Below are positions 51,372 to 60,000 of a stretch of 64,000 bases of DNA, piece after piece. The position numbers were made by a program, and so were the translations under genes. The DNA lies in contig NZ_LR733844.1 of assembly GCF_902506455.1 (NCBI RefSeq), forward strand, positions 596,315 to 660,314. The letters are read 5' to 3'. A model generated the notes under the pieces. The model had not been told where the DNA came from, made no database searches, and saw only the letters and a list, made by a program, of their open reading frames with translations. The stretch is from Sphingomonas sp. 8AM (GTDB taxonomy: Bacteria; Pseudomonadota; Alphaproteobacteria; Sphingomonadales; Sphingomonadaceae). Position 1 is the stretch's first letter, and each line of letters opens with the position of its first letter.

Positions 51372-51914
51372 TCACGACGCCTGGAACACCCCGCACGCGA
51401 TCCGCCCGCCCGAATTGCCGCTCGGGTCGGTCATCAGATCGTCCGGGCCGGCGTGGATCACCATCGACGCGCCATCGGCATCCAGCAGCCCGGCGAGCGT
51501 TGCGCCCGGGATCACCGCCCCGATCGTGCCGCGTCCGTCGCTGCCGATCACGAGGTTTGGCAGGTCGCCCTGGTGCGGTCCCTGCGGGTTCATCGTGCCG
51601 TGCTTCTTCTGCGTCGGGTTCCAGTGCCCGCCCGCACTCGTGAAGTCCGGCGCGTCGCAGCGCCCGACCATATGGACGTGCGCGCCGTGCGTTCCCGCCG
51701 GCATCCCGGTCGCATCGACGGTGAAGCGCACGCCGCCCGCCACGTCGGTCGCACTCGCCCGGCCGACCGGCGCGCCGGTCGCGGTCGCCAGCATCGCCAC
51801 CGCGCGCGCGCCGCCGGCGACCGGCGTGCCGGTGTCCATCTTGCCCTCGTCGTTGCACGCCGCCAGCGACAGCGCCGCCAGCCCGATCCCTGTCATTGTC
51901 AGAATCTGTCGCAT
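51372..51914 (-). CDS. sodC: Superoxide dismutase (Cu-Zn), lipoprotein
   Basis: SodC detoxifies superoxide outside the cytoplasm. The 180-aa protein has a lipoprotein signal (MRQILTMTGIGLAALSLAAC). Copper and zinc ligands are present in GAHVHMVGRC, SAGGHWNP, GPHQGDLPN and SMVIHAGPDD, and the disulfide cysteines in GRCDAP and RIACGVF; the active-site Arg is in GGRIACG. All key residues appear intact. It is convergent with the MFS gene and lies downstream of the CDP-alcohol phosphotransferase gene on the same strand. Confidence 0.93.
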   Translation of the reverse strand: MRQILTMTGIGLAALSLAACNDEGKMDTGTPVAGGARAVAMLATATGAPVGRASATDVAGGVRFTVDATGMPAGTHGAHVHMVGRCDAPDFTSAGGHWNPTQKKHGTMNPQGPHQGDLPNLVIGSDGRGTIGAVIPGATLAGLLDADGASMVIHAGPDDLMTDPSGNSGGRIACGVFQAS

Positions 51915-51976
51915 CGTCGCTCCTCCCTATGATCTTCGTTGCCAACCCGCCGCCGCACGGGCGGGTTCCGGCGCCG

Positions 51977-52846
51977 TCACTGATGCCCGTCCGCGATCAA
52001 CGCCGAAATCCGCCGCCCCAGATAGGCCGCCTGCATGATCGCAAGCACCAGCCCGATGTTGAGCACCACGATCTCGATCAGGAAGAACCACAGGGGCGTC
52101 CCCGCGATCATGCTCAGCCCCAGCAGGATCGTGCGCGGATTGGCGCCCAGCGCGGCGAGCAGCGGCAGCGCGCGCGCCCCGACCGTCCGCGCGATCCCCG
52201 CGATCCGCCGCCGCTCGGGCGGGTCGGCCTCCGCGCTCGCCACCAGCGCGTTGACGCGCTGAGTCGGGCGCGACAGCGCGTGCCACACGCTCAGATAGAG
52301 GTTCGACAGCGCCACCCCGACGCCGCGTCCGTCCGACTTCGCGTTCTGCAGCCACGGCGTATTATACGCCCACCATTGATAGGTCCGCCGCTGGCTTTCA
52401 GCGAACACCGACTGGACCGCGCGGCTCAGCCCGGCCGCGATCGCGATCGGCCACGCGATCCAGCCGATTGTGTCGTCCAGCGTCCCCGCCAGCAACAGGT
52501 ACAGCACGCCATGCCCGGCATAGTCGCACAGCCCGTCGACGATTTCCCCCGACGGCGAGGCACGCCCCGACATCCGCGCCAGCGCGCCGTCCGCGCCATC
52601 GACGACATGCCAGCCGCAATGCAGCACGAACCCGAGCGCGATTGCCACCGGCGTCGCGACCCAGGCGTACAGCACCGCGGTCACCATCACCATCACCGCG
52701 CCGGCGATCGACACCATGTTCGGCGTCACCGGCGTCGGCACCAGCGCCTTCGCCAGCCGGTGCGCCAGCGGGTGATATACTACCCTGTTCAAAAAACCTT
52801 GCAGCTCACGCGGCTTTCCCGCCACAGCCGTTTCAGAATCGTTCAC
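51977..52846 (-). CDS. CDP-alcohol phosphotransferase, inositol-cluster type
   Basis: This 289-aa membrane enzyme has about six helices and an exact CDP-alcohol phosphotransferase motif: Asp83, DG..AR (86-91), Gly100, Asp104 and Asp108. The N-terminal VYHPLAHRLAKALVPTPVTP is the amphipathic entry helix typical of the family that includes di-myo-inositol-phosphate-phosphate synthase and phosphatidylinositol-type synthases. Neighbours are an inositol-3-phosphate synthase (divergent, 132 nt away) and a nucleotidyltransferase related to CTP:inositol-1-phosphate cytidylyltransferase. CDP-inositol or CDP-diacylglycerol is therefore the probable donor, and the product an inositol phosphodiester. Specificity is inferred. 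Confidence 0.82.
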   Translation of the reverse strand: MNDSETAVAGKPRELQGFLNRVVYHPLAHRLAKALVPTPVTPNMVSIAGAVMVMVTAVLYAWVATPVAIALGFVLHCGWHVVDGADGALARMSGRASPSGEIVDGLCDYAGHGVLYLLLAGTLDDTIGWIAWPIAIAAGLSRAVQSVFAESQRRTYQWWAYNTPWLQNAKSDGRGVGVALSNLYLSVWHALSRPTQRVNALVASAEADPPERRRIAGIARTVGARALPLLAALGANPRTILLGLSMIAGTPLWFFLIEIVVLNIGLVLAIMQAAYLGRRISALIADGHQ

Positions 52847-52898
52847 GCGGTCCCTCGCGAGATTGCCCCGGTGCGCCTATACAGCGCATCGGCTCGCT

Positions 52899-52921
52899 TG
52901 ACAGATGCCACGTATCTGTCA
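52899..52921. promoter_or_regulatory. Inverted repeat in the inositol-cluster promoter region
   Basis: TGACAGAT (52899-52906) and ATCTGTCA (52914-52921) form a perfect 8-nt inverted repeat with a 7-nt spacer. It lies between the divergent CDP-alcohol phosphotransferase and inositol-phosphate synthase genes. It is a candidate operator controlling both directions; no binding protein can be named. Confidence 0.5.
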
Positions 52922-52978
52922 CGAAGCGGCAACGTAAAATGGCTTTTCGTCCGACTAAGCGTCGGCAAGTGGGGTAGA

Positions 52979-54085
52979 ATGGCGACGATCAAGGTTGCGG
53001 TTATCGGTGTCGGCAACTGCGCAAGCAGCCTAATTCAGGGTAAATATCACTATGCCGGCAGCAATACCGCCGCGGGCCTGATCCACGAGGACATCGGTGG
53101 ATACAAGGTCGGCGATCTGGAATTCGTCGCCGCATTCGACGTCGACTCGCGCAAGGTCGGGCTTGATCTGGGTGAAGCGATTTTCGCGAAGCCCAATTGC
53201 ACCAAGGTCTTTCATGCCGATGTGCCGAAGACCGGCACGATCGTGAAGATGGGCGCCAAGCTGGACGGCGTCGCGCCGCACATGCTGACCGCGGCCAACG
53301 ATCGCGGGTTCGAGATCAACGACACGCGTGACGCCGAGAAGGCGGAGATCATCGCCGAGCTGAAGAACTCGGGTGCGGAGATCCTCGTGAACTTCCTGCC
53401 GGTCGGCAGCCAGACCGCGACCGAATTCTACATGGAATGCGCGCTCGAGGCCGGTCTCGGCGTCGTCAACTGCATGCCGGTGTTCATCGCCTCGCGTCCC
53501 GAGTGGGAGAAGAAGTTCGCCGACGCCGGCCTGCCGATCATCGGCGACGACGTGAAGGCGCAGGTCGGTGCGACGATCGTCCACCGCGTGCTGTCGAACC
53601 TGTTCGGGCAGCGCGGCGTGACGATCGATCACACCTATCAGCTCAACACCGGCGGAAACACCGACTTCATGAACATGCTCGACCGCAACCGGTTGCAGAG
53701 CAAGAAGGAGTCGAAGACCGAGGCGGTGCAGGCGGTGATCGCCGAGCGGCTGGCGGACGAGAACATCCACGTCGGTCCGTCGGACTATATTCCGTGGCTG
53801 GGCGACAACAAGCTGTGCTTCCTGCGGCTTGAGGGCGACCTGTTCGGTGGCGTGCCGATGAACCTCGAACTGCGCCTGTCGGTCGAGGACTCGCCGAACT
53901 CGGCAGCGGTCGTGGTCGACGCGATCCGCTGCGTGAAGCTCGGGATGGAGCGTGGGATCGGTGGCGCGCTGGAAGGCCCGTCGGCGTTCTTCTGCAAGCA
54001 CCCGCCGCAGCAGGTGACCGACGACGTGGCGGCCGCGATGACCAACGAGTTCATCCACGCCGACGCGCGCCTCGCCGCCGAATAA
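52979..54085 (+). CDS. Inositol-3-phosphate synthase
   Basis: This 368-aa NAD-dependent enzyme converts glucose-6-phosphate to inositol-3-phosphate, the entry to all inositol compounds. It has IKVAVIGVGNCASSLIQGKY (NAD site), FVAAFDVDSRKVG, INDTRDAEK, NFLPVGSQTATEFY, GLPIIGDDVKAQVGATIVHR, YQLNTGGNTDFMNMLDRNRL (active site, with the catalytic lysine in the SKKESKTEAV stretch) and PSDYIPWLGDNK. The length and motifs match the short actinobacterial/archaeal form, not the 500-aa eukaryotic enzyme. The ATG at 52979 follows GTGGGGTAGA. The nucleotidyltransferase gene starts 12 nt downstream. Confidence 0.93.
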   Translation: MATIKVAVIGVGNCASSLIQGKYHYAGSNTAAGLIHEDIGGYKVGDLEFVAAFDVDSRKVGLDLGEAIFAKPNCTKVFHADVPKTGTIVKMGAKLDGVAPHMLTAANDRGFEINDTRDAEKAEIIAELKNSGAEILVNFLPVGSQTATEFYMECALEAGLGVVNCMPVFIASRPEWEKKFADAGLPIIGDDVKAQVGATIVHRVLSNLFGQRGVTIDHTYQLNTGGNTDFMNMLDRNRLQSKKESKTEAVQAVIAERLADENIHVGPSDYIPWLGDNKLCFLRLEGDLFGGVPMNLELRLSVEDSPNSAAVVVDAIRCVKLGMERGIGGALEGPSAFFCKHPPQQVTDDVAAAMTNEFIHADARLAAE

Positions 54086-54097
54086 GGTCTTTCGACC

Positions 54098-54829
54098 TTG
54101 CACGCGCTGATCGTCGCGGCCGGCTATGGCAGCCGGCTGCGCGAGGTGTCACCCTCGAAACCGCTGACGCTGGTTCACGGCGTCGCGCTGATCGAGCGCG
54201 TGCTGCACGCCGCCCGCGCGGGCGGCGTCACTGACGTCACGGTCGTCACCGGCCATGAAGCGGAGCGGCTCGAGCGCCATCTGGCGCTTGCCGCCGCGAC
54301 GCTCGGGCTGCCGGTGCGCTGCGTGCGGACGCCCGACTGGTCGCTGTCCAACGGCCATTCGGTGCTGACCGGCGCCGAGGTCATCGGCGCGCGCCGCCAC
54401 CTGCTGATGATGGCCGACCATCTCGTCGACCCCGCGCTGATCGCGCGCGTCGCCGCCGCGCCGGACGCGGCGTTGACGCTCGGTATCGACCGGCGACTCG
54501 ACAATCCGCTCGTCGACATGGACGACGTCACGCGCGTCCGTACCGACGGCGAGCGGATCGTCGCGATCGGCAAGCATCTGCCCGATTACGATTGCTTCGA
54601 CACCGGGGTGTTCGCGGTCGACCCGCGCTTCCACGACGCGCTGCGTGCCTCGATCGCCGCCGGTGGACCGGGGTCGATCTCGGCCGGGGTCGAGGCGCTG
54701 GCCCAAACCGGCGAAGCCAGGGTCATCGACATCGGGAACGCCTGGTGGCTCGACGTCGACGACGCCCGCGCGCTGGCGCAGGCGGAGGCCGCGCTGTCCG
54801 ACCGCGACGCGCACCAGCACGCTGCCTGA
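54098..54829 (+). CDS. Nucleotidyltransferase, inositol-phosphate cytidylyltransferase-like
   Basis: This 243-aa GT-A-like NTP transferase has the signature LIVAAGYGSRLREVSPSKPL (G-x-G-x-R and Lys). RTPDWSLSNGHSVLTGAEVI, LLMMADHLVDPAL (metal-binding Asp), LGIDRRLDNPLVDMDDVTRV and DYDCFDTGVFAVDP follow. These blocks, especially MADH, the NPLVDMDDVT metal region and the DTGVF strand, match the cytidylyltransferase domain of archaeal/thermophile CTP:inositol-1-phosphate cytidylyltransferases. It begins with TTG (12 nt after the inositol-phosphate synthase stop); no earlier start is possible without overlap and no later ATG preserves the nucleotide loop. It would make CDP-inositol from the product of the preceding gene. 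Confidence 0.82.
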   Translation: MHALIVAAGYGSRLREVSPSKPLTLVHGVALIERVLHAARAGGVTDVTVVTGHEAERLERHLALAAATLGLPVRCVRTPDWSLSNGHSVLTGAEVIGARRHLLMMADHLVDPALIARVAAAPDAALTLGIDRRLDNPLVDMDDVTRVRTDGERIVAIGKHLPDYDCFDTGVFAVDPRFHDALRASIAAGGPGSISAGVEALAQTGEARVIDIGNAWWLDVDDARALAQAEAALSDRDAHQHAA

Positions 54830-54914
54830 CAGCAACAAAATCTCACCGGCCAGCCCGGAACACGCCAGCAACACAGGTTATTGGTCCCGACGAATCTGAT
54901 CGCCGGAGAACCTC

Positions 54915-55106
54915 ATGTCGCACGACCCTCGCCCGATCGCCCAGCGCAGCATCGCCGGCTGGCCCGCCCTGCTTGTGATCTGCGCGTTGATCGCGGGCGT
55001 CCTTTACCTGACGCTCGGCCGCAACGAGCCCGCCGCGCGGGTCAAGCCGGCGACCGGCTCGGCGCAGGCGATGGCATTGGCCGCCGAGCAGCCGACGCGG
55101 CGGTGA
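54915..55106 (+). CDS. 63-aa single-span membrane protein
   Basis: This 63-aa protein has a polar N-terminus (MSHDPRPIAQRS), one membrane helix (GWPALLVICALIAGVLYLTL) and a short periplasmic tail. A GGAG site 6-8 nt before the ATG supports translation. It follows the nucleotidyltransferase by 85 nt on the same strand and might belong to the same unit. No family was recognised. Confidence 0.6.
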   Translation: MSHDPRPIAQRSIAGWPALLVICALIAGVLYLTLGRNEPAARVKPATGSAQAMALAAEQPTRR

Positions 55107-55107
55107 T

Positions 55108-55305
55108 CGTCCCCCGGACTTGATCGGAACCGCCGCGCGAGCCTTCTTCCCGTAGCCCCGCGAAGGCCGGGATCCGGTCGGGGCGCGCTGCTGATGCAGG
55201 TTGCGCTTCGTCACGCCCACCTTCCCGACTGGCCCCGCCCTTCGCCGGAGTGCGGCCACGCGATGGGAGAGAAGCGGAATCCCGCATCAAGTCCCGGAAG
55301 ACGAG
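55108..55305. repeat. Remnants of repeat B and a GAAGGC hairpin
   Basis: Two distant arms, GTCCCCCGGACTTGATCGG at 55108-55127 and GAATCCCGCATCAAGTCCCG at 55278-55297, look like a repeat-B element opened by an insertion of about 150 nt. That stretch contains CCCGCGAAGGCCGGGATCCGG. No gene is seen in 55107-55386. Confidence 0.5.
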
Positions 55306-55386
55306 AGCAGGTGAGCGGTGGCGCTTGAGCCTCCAGCCGCCAGTCGGTGCTACGGATCATCGCCCCGCGCCGCGCGTTTCGCCACC

Positions 55387-55701
55387 ATGACCGACCCCGT
55401 AGATCCCCAGCATCGCCGCCGGACCGCCTTCGACAAGGACACCGGCAAGTTCGGCCAGGGCTATACGCTCGATGACGAGCGCAAGCTGGCCGAGGACATG
55501 CCCGCCGGCTCCGTCGCGCCGCAACCGTCGCAGCTCGATGCGTCGGAAGCTGACGCCGGCCGCCGCGCCTCGTTCGATCCGAAGACCGGCGCGGTGCGCG
55601 GCAGCGGGGCGAGCGCCGGCGGCGGGCACGATGGCGAGGACCCGAGCGACGATCGCGCCGGCGGCTCGGGCGCGCCGCTGACCGGGGTCGGCACGGACTG
55701 A
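55387..55701 (+). CDS. Disordered hydrophilic protein of unknown function
   Basis: This 104-aa protein starts MTDPVDPQHRRRTAFDKDTG. It contains two similar short blocks, RRTAFDKDTGKFGQGY and RRASFDPKTGAVRGSG, suggesting an internal duplication. The rest is rich in Gly, Asp, Ser and Ala and is probably unstructured (GASAGGGHDGEDPSDDRAGG). It is followed after 5 nt by the saccharopine-dehydrogenase-like gene, so the two are likely co-transcribed. No family was recognised. Confidence 0.6.
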   Translation: MTDPVDPQHRRRTAFDKDTGKFGQGYTLDDERKLAEDMPAGSVAPQPSQLDASEADAGRRASFDPKTGAVRGSGASAGGGHDGEDPSDDRAGGSGAPLTGVGTD

Positions 55702-55706
55702 CGATC

Positions 55707-56858
55707 ATGGCGGCCGAGTTCGACATCGTGCTGTTCGGCGCGACCGGCTTCACGGGCAAGCTGGTCGCCGAATATCTTGCAAAGCGCGAGCAGGACGGGC
55801 TGCGCTGGGCCATTGCCGGACGCGCCGCGGACAAGCTCGCTGCGGTCCGCAACGAACTGGCGATCGACGTGCCCGTGGTCATTGCCGACAGCGACGATGC
55901 CGCCGCTCTGGAGGCGATGTGCCGCCGCGCCACGGTCGTCATCAGTACCGTCGGCCCATATCAGCTCCACGGCAGCACGTTGCTCGCCGCCTGCGCCAGC
56001 ACCGGCACCGCTTATGTGGACCTGTGCGGCGAGCCGGCGTGGATGCGCCAGATGATCGACGCGCATCACGATGAGGCGCAGCGCAGCGGCGCGCGGATCG
56101 TTTTTTCGTGCGGTTTCGATTCGATCCCGTTCGACCTCGGCGTGCTGACGCTTCAGGAGGCCGCACTCGCGCGTTTCGGCACGCCGGTGCCGCGGATCAA
56201 GGCGCGCGTCCGGCACATGAAAGGCGGCTTCTCCGGCGGCACCGCGGCCAGCCTCAAGGCGACGCTCGCCGCCGCCGCGCGCCAGCCGTCGCTGTTCGGG
56301 CTGCTCAGCGACCCGTTCGCGCTCACCCCCGGACACGCCGGCCCGCACCAGCCGGGCGGGCTGCTCCCCGAATACGACGCGACGCTCCAGTCATGGGTCG
56401 CGCCGTTCATCATGGCACCGATCAACACCAAGAACGTCCACCGCACCAACTTCCTGCTCGGGCAGCGCTGGGGCGATCTGGTCTATGACGAGATGGTGGT
56501 GGCCGGGCTCGGCGACCTCGGCAAGGCCGCGGCTGAGGCGCTGGCGAAGCTCAACCCGTTTGCCGGGGACAAGGGACCGAAATCGGGCGAAGGCCCATCG
56601 AAGGAAGAGCGCGACGCCGGTTATTTCGACATCCTCTTCGCCGGGCTGATGCCCGACGGCACGCGCATCGACGCGGTCGTCACCGGTGACAGCGACCCCG
56701 GCTACGGCTGCACGTCGAAGATGCTCGCCGAGAGCGCGCTATGTCTGCTCCACGACGTCGAGGCGGACGGCGGCATCTGGACACCCGGCGCCATCATGGG
56801 TGCGCCGCTGCGCGACCGCCTGATCGCTCGCGCGGGGATGACGTTCACCGCGGGCTGA
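55707..56858 (+). CDS. Saccharopine dehydrogenase-like / trans-acting enoyl reductase family protein
   Basis: This 383-aa Rossmann-fold protein starts with a strong nucleotide site (DIVLFGATGFTGKLVAEYLA). WAIAGRAADKLAAVRNEL, TVVISTVGPYQLHGSTLLAA, TGTAYVDLCGEPAWMRQMID and VFSCGFDSIPFDLGVLTLQE follow. This arrangement is typical of saccharopine dehydrogenase-like oxidoreductases and of the mycobacterial trans-acting enoyl reductase Rv2449c/Rv2953 group. True saccharopine dehydrogenase activity is unlikely in bacteria; a role in lipid reduction is possible. Its C-terminus reads MTFTAG. Confidence 0.83.
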   Translation: MAAEFDIVLFGATGFTGKLVAEYLAKREQDGLRWAIAGRAADKLAAVRNELAIDVPVVIADSDDAAALEAMCRRATVVISTVGPYQLHGSTLLAACASTGTAYVDLCGEPAWMRQMIDAHHDEAQRSGARIVFSCGFDSIPFDLGVLTLQEAALARFGTPVPRIKARVRHMKGGFSGGTAASLKATLAAAARQPSLFGLLSDPFALTPGHAGPHQPGGLLPEYDATLQSWVAPFIMAPINTKNVHRTNFLLGQRWGDLVYDEMVVAGLGDLGKAAAEALAKLNPFAGDKGPKSGEGPSKEERDAGYFDILFAGLMPDGTRIDAVVTGDSDPGYGCTSKMLAESALCLLHDVEADGGIWTPGAIMGAPLRDRLIARAGMTFTAG

Positions 56859-56904
56859 TCGCATCGATCCTGCTTGGCCGCATCATAACGGCAACCCCAA
56901 CCGT

Positions 56905-56975
56905 CATTGCGAGCGTAGCGAAGCAATCCAGAGCCGGACCAGGACGCCCTGGATTGCTTCGCTACGCTCGCATTG
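56905..56975. repeat. Palindromic repeat family A, copy 7 (inverted)
   Basis: This full 71-nt copy is in the same orientation as copy 6 (inner CCAGAGCCGGACCAGGACGCCCTGG), between convergent genes. One outer-arm base differs (GCATTGACGG). Confidence 0.9.
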
Positions 56976-57023
56976 ACGGTCGGTACGTCGTGGCCAGACC
57001 GCTCCGCGCACCCGGCGGAGAGC

Positions 57024-60000
57024 CTACACCTCGCCCTCGCGCGCCTTCTCGCGCACGCTTTCCCCGCTCAGCAGCGCCAGCAATTCCCGCGCGCTATATG
57101 GCTTGGCGAGCAGGTGCATGTTCGGCTCCTCCACCTCGACCGCGCCGATATCGCCGCTCGCCACCACGATACGGATCCCCGGATGCAGCTCGGTCGCGCG
57201 CGCGGCGAGTTCCAGCCCCGACGTTCCCGGCAGGTGCACGTCGGTCACCAGCACGTCGATCGGCGCGGTCTGCAACGCCGCCATCGCTTCCTCGGCGCTC
57301 GCGGCATCGACCACGACATGCCCGGCCTCCTGCAACACCTCGGCGGTGGCGCTGCGGATCAGCGCATCATCCTCGACGAGCAGGATCGTTCGCCGCTCAC
57401 CCGCTGGCTCCGCAACACGCGGCACCGGTTGCGGACGCGGCGCGACGCTTTCGCGGCGTTGCCCCTGTTGGGCGAGCACATGCCGCACCTTCCGCGCCAG
57501 CGCCTCGCGCGTGTAGGGCTTGGAGAGCAGTTCGACGCCCGCATCCAGCCGCCCGCCGTGGACGATCGAATTCTCGGTATAGCCGCTGGTGAACAGCACC
57601 GCGAGATCGGGCAACCGCTCGCGCGCCTTGCGGGCCATTTCCGGGCTCTTGAGCGTGCCCGGCATCACCACGTCGGTGAACAGCAGGTCGATCGAGATGC
57701 CGCTCTCGACGACGCTCAGCGCGCTTTGCGCGTCGACCGCCTTCAGCACGCGATAACCGAGATCGCCCAGCATCTCGACCACCGTCGCGCGGACCTCGTC
57801 GTCGTCCTCGACCACCAGCACCGTCTCGCTGCCGCCGACGGCCGGGCCGTTGTCGAGCACCACCTCGACGTCCTCGCGCTCCATCGCGCGCGGCAGATAG
57901 AGGCGGATCGTGGTGCCGTGCCCCGGCTCCGAATAGATGTTCACGTGCCCGCCGGATTGCTTGACGAAGCCATAGACCATCGACAGCCCCAGACCCGAGC
58001 CCTTGCCCTCCGCCTTGGTGGAGAAGAACGGCTCGAACACCTGCGCGGCCACCTCCTCGGACATGCCGCAGCCGGTGTCGGTCACCGCCAGCATCACATA
58101 TTGCCCCGGCTCGACCTCGTCGTGGCGGCGCGCATAATCGTCGTCGAGATGCGCGTTCGCCAGCTCGATCGTCAGCTTGCCCTGCCCCTCCATCGCGTCG
58201 CGCGCGTTGATCGCGAGGTTCAGCAACGCATTCTCGATCTGGCCGGGATCGATGAAGGTGTTCCACAGCCCGCCGCCGAAGATCGTCTCGACCTCGATCC
58301 CCTCGCCGATCGCACGGCGCAGCATGTCGTCCATTCCGCGCACGAAGCGCGTGACGTTGACGACCTTGGGCTCCAGTGCCTGCCGCCGCCCGAACGCCAG
58401 CAATTGCGCCGCCAGCCGCGACCCGCGCGACACCCCCGCCAGCGCGTTCGCCACCCGCGTCTCGGCGCGCTCGTTGCCCGCGATATCCTTCTGCAACAGC
58501 TGGAGGTTGCCCGAGACGACCTGCAACAGATTGTTGAAATCGTGCGCGACCCCGCCGGTCAGCTTGCCGACCGTCTCCATCTTCTGCGCCTGCGCCAGCT
58601 TGCGCTCGGCGGCGTGGCGCGACGCGATCTCCTCGATGACGCGCGTTTCCAGCGTCTCGTTGAGCTGGCGGAGCTGATCCTCGGCGCGCTCGCGGTGGCG
58701 CACCTGCCGCTCGAGCTGCTCGGCATGGTCGCGCAGCGCGGCCTCGGCAGCGCGCTGATGCGTGATGTCGGTATGGACGCCGACCCACTCCGCGACCTCA
58801 CCCTTCGCATCGATCCGCGGCACCGCGCGCACCGCGAAGGTCCGCCACGTTCCGCAATGGCGGCGGACGCGATGCTCGAAGACGAAGGTCGATTTCGACT
58901 CCACCGCCTTGCGCCACGCCGCCACCGACGCCTGCGCATCGTCGGGATGGACCGCATCCGCCCAGCCATAATCCTGATATTGCTCGGGCGTCTGCCCGGT
59001 CAGCATCGCCCAGCCGAGCTGTTCCCCGACCATCCGCCCCTCGGCGTCGTTGGTCCACAGCACACCGTGCATCGCCTCCATCGCGGCGCGGAAGCGCGCG
59101 TTGCTGGCGTGGAGCGCTTCCTCGCGCCGCACCCGCTCCTCGACGTCGAGCACGATCACCTGAAAGCCGAGCACCGCGCCCTGCTCGTCGAAACGCGGCA
59201 GGTAACGAATGTCGGCACGCCGCCACGATCCGTCGCCATGCTGGATCAGCGAGTCCTCGACGATCGTCTCGCCGGCCAGCGCACGCTCCATCGCGGGGCG
59301 GCGGCGCTCGAAATTCTCCGCGCCGATCACGTCGCGGGTGTGCCGCCCGATCACATCGTCCGCGCCGATCCCGAACCACTCATAATAATGCTGGTTGGCA
59401 TAGCGATAGACCAGATCGCGGTCGATGAACGACACCAGCAGCGGCAGCGCGTCGGTGACGGTGCGCAGCTCGCGCTCGCTGGCGGCGAGCCGCCGTTCCA
59501 GCAACAGTCGCGCGGTATTGTCGATCACGGTGCACAGCACCCCGCCGGCCTTGCCGTCGCTCTCGATCACCGGGGTGTAGAACAGATCGAAAAACAACTC
59601 GGTCGGCTTGTCGCCGCGGATCAGCGTCAGCGGCTGATCGCGAAAACTGACGACCTCGCCCGACAGGCCACGGTCGATGATGGCGCGGTTCCACGCCTCG
59701 ATCTCGGGGAAGACCGCAGCGACGGGCTTGCCCATCCCGCCCGGGTGACGCGCACCCAGGATCTCGCGATAGGCATCGTTGTAGAGCAGCACGCCGTCGC
59801 GCCCCCACATCAGCACCTTGGGCACCGGCGAGTTGACGACGTTCGCCACCGTCACGCGCAGCGTCGGCGACCAGCGCTCGACCGGGCCCAGCACATGGCG
59901 CGACCAGTCGCCATCGCGGATCATCGCGCCGCATTCGCCACCGCCGACCGGCCAGCCGCGCAGCACCTCACGCGGCGATCCGCCATCGCGCAGCAGCTTC

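Noticed and set aside
55318..55386. Extended N-terminus for the 104-aa protein
   Set aside because: The extension is Pro/Ser/Arg-rich and encoded next to repeat remnants; the ATG at 55387 gives the more sensible start.
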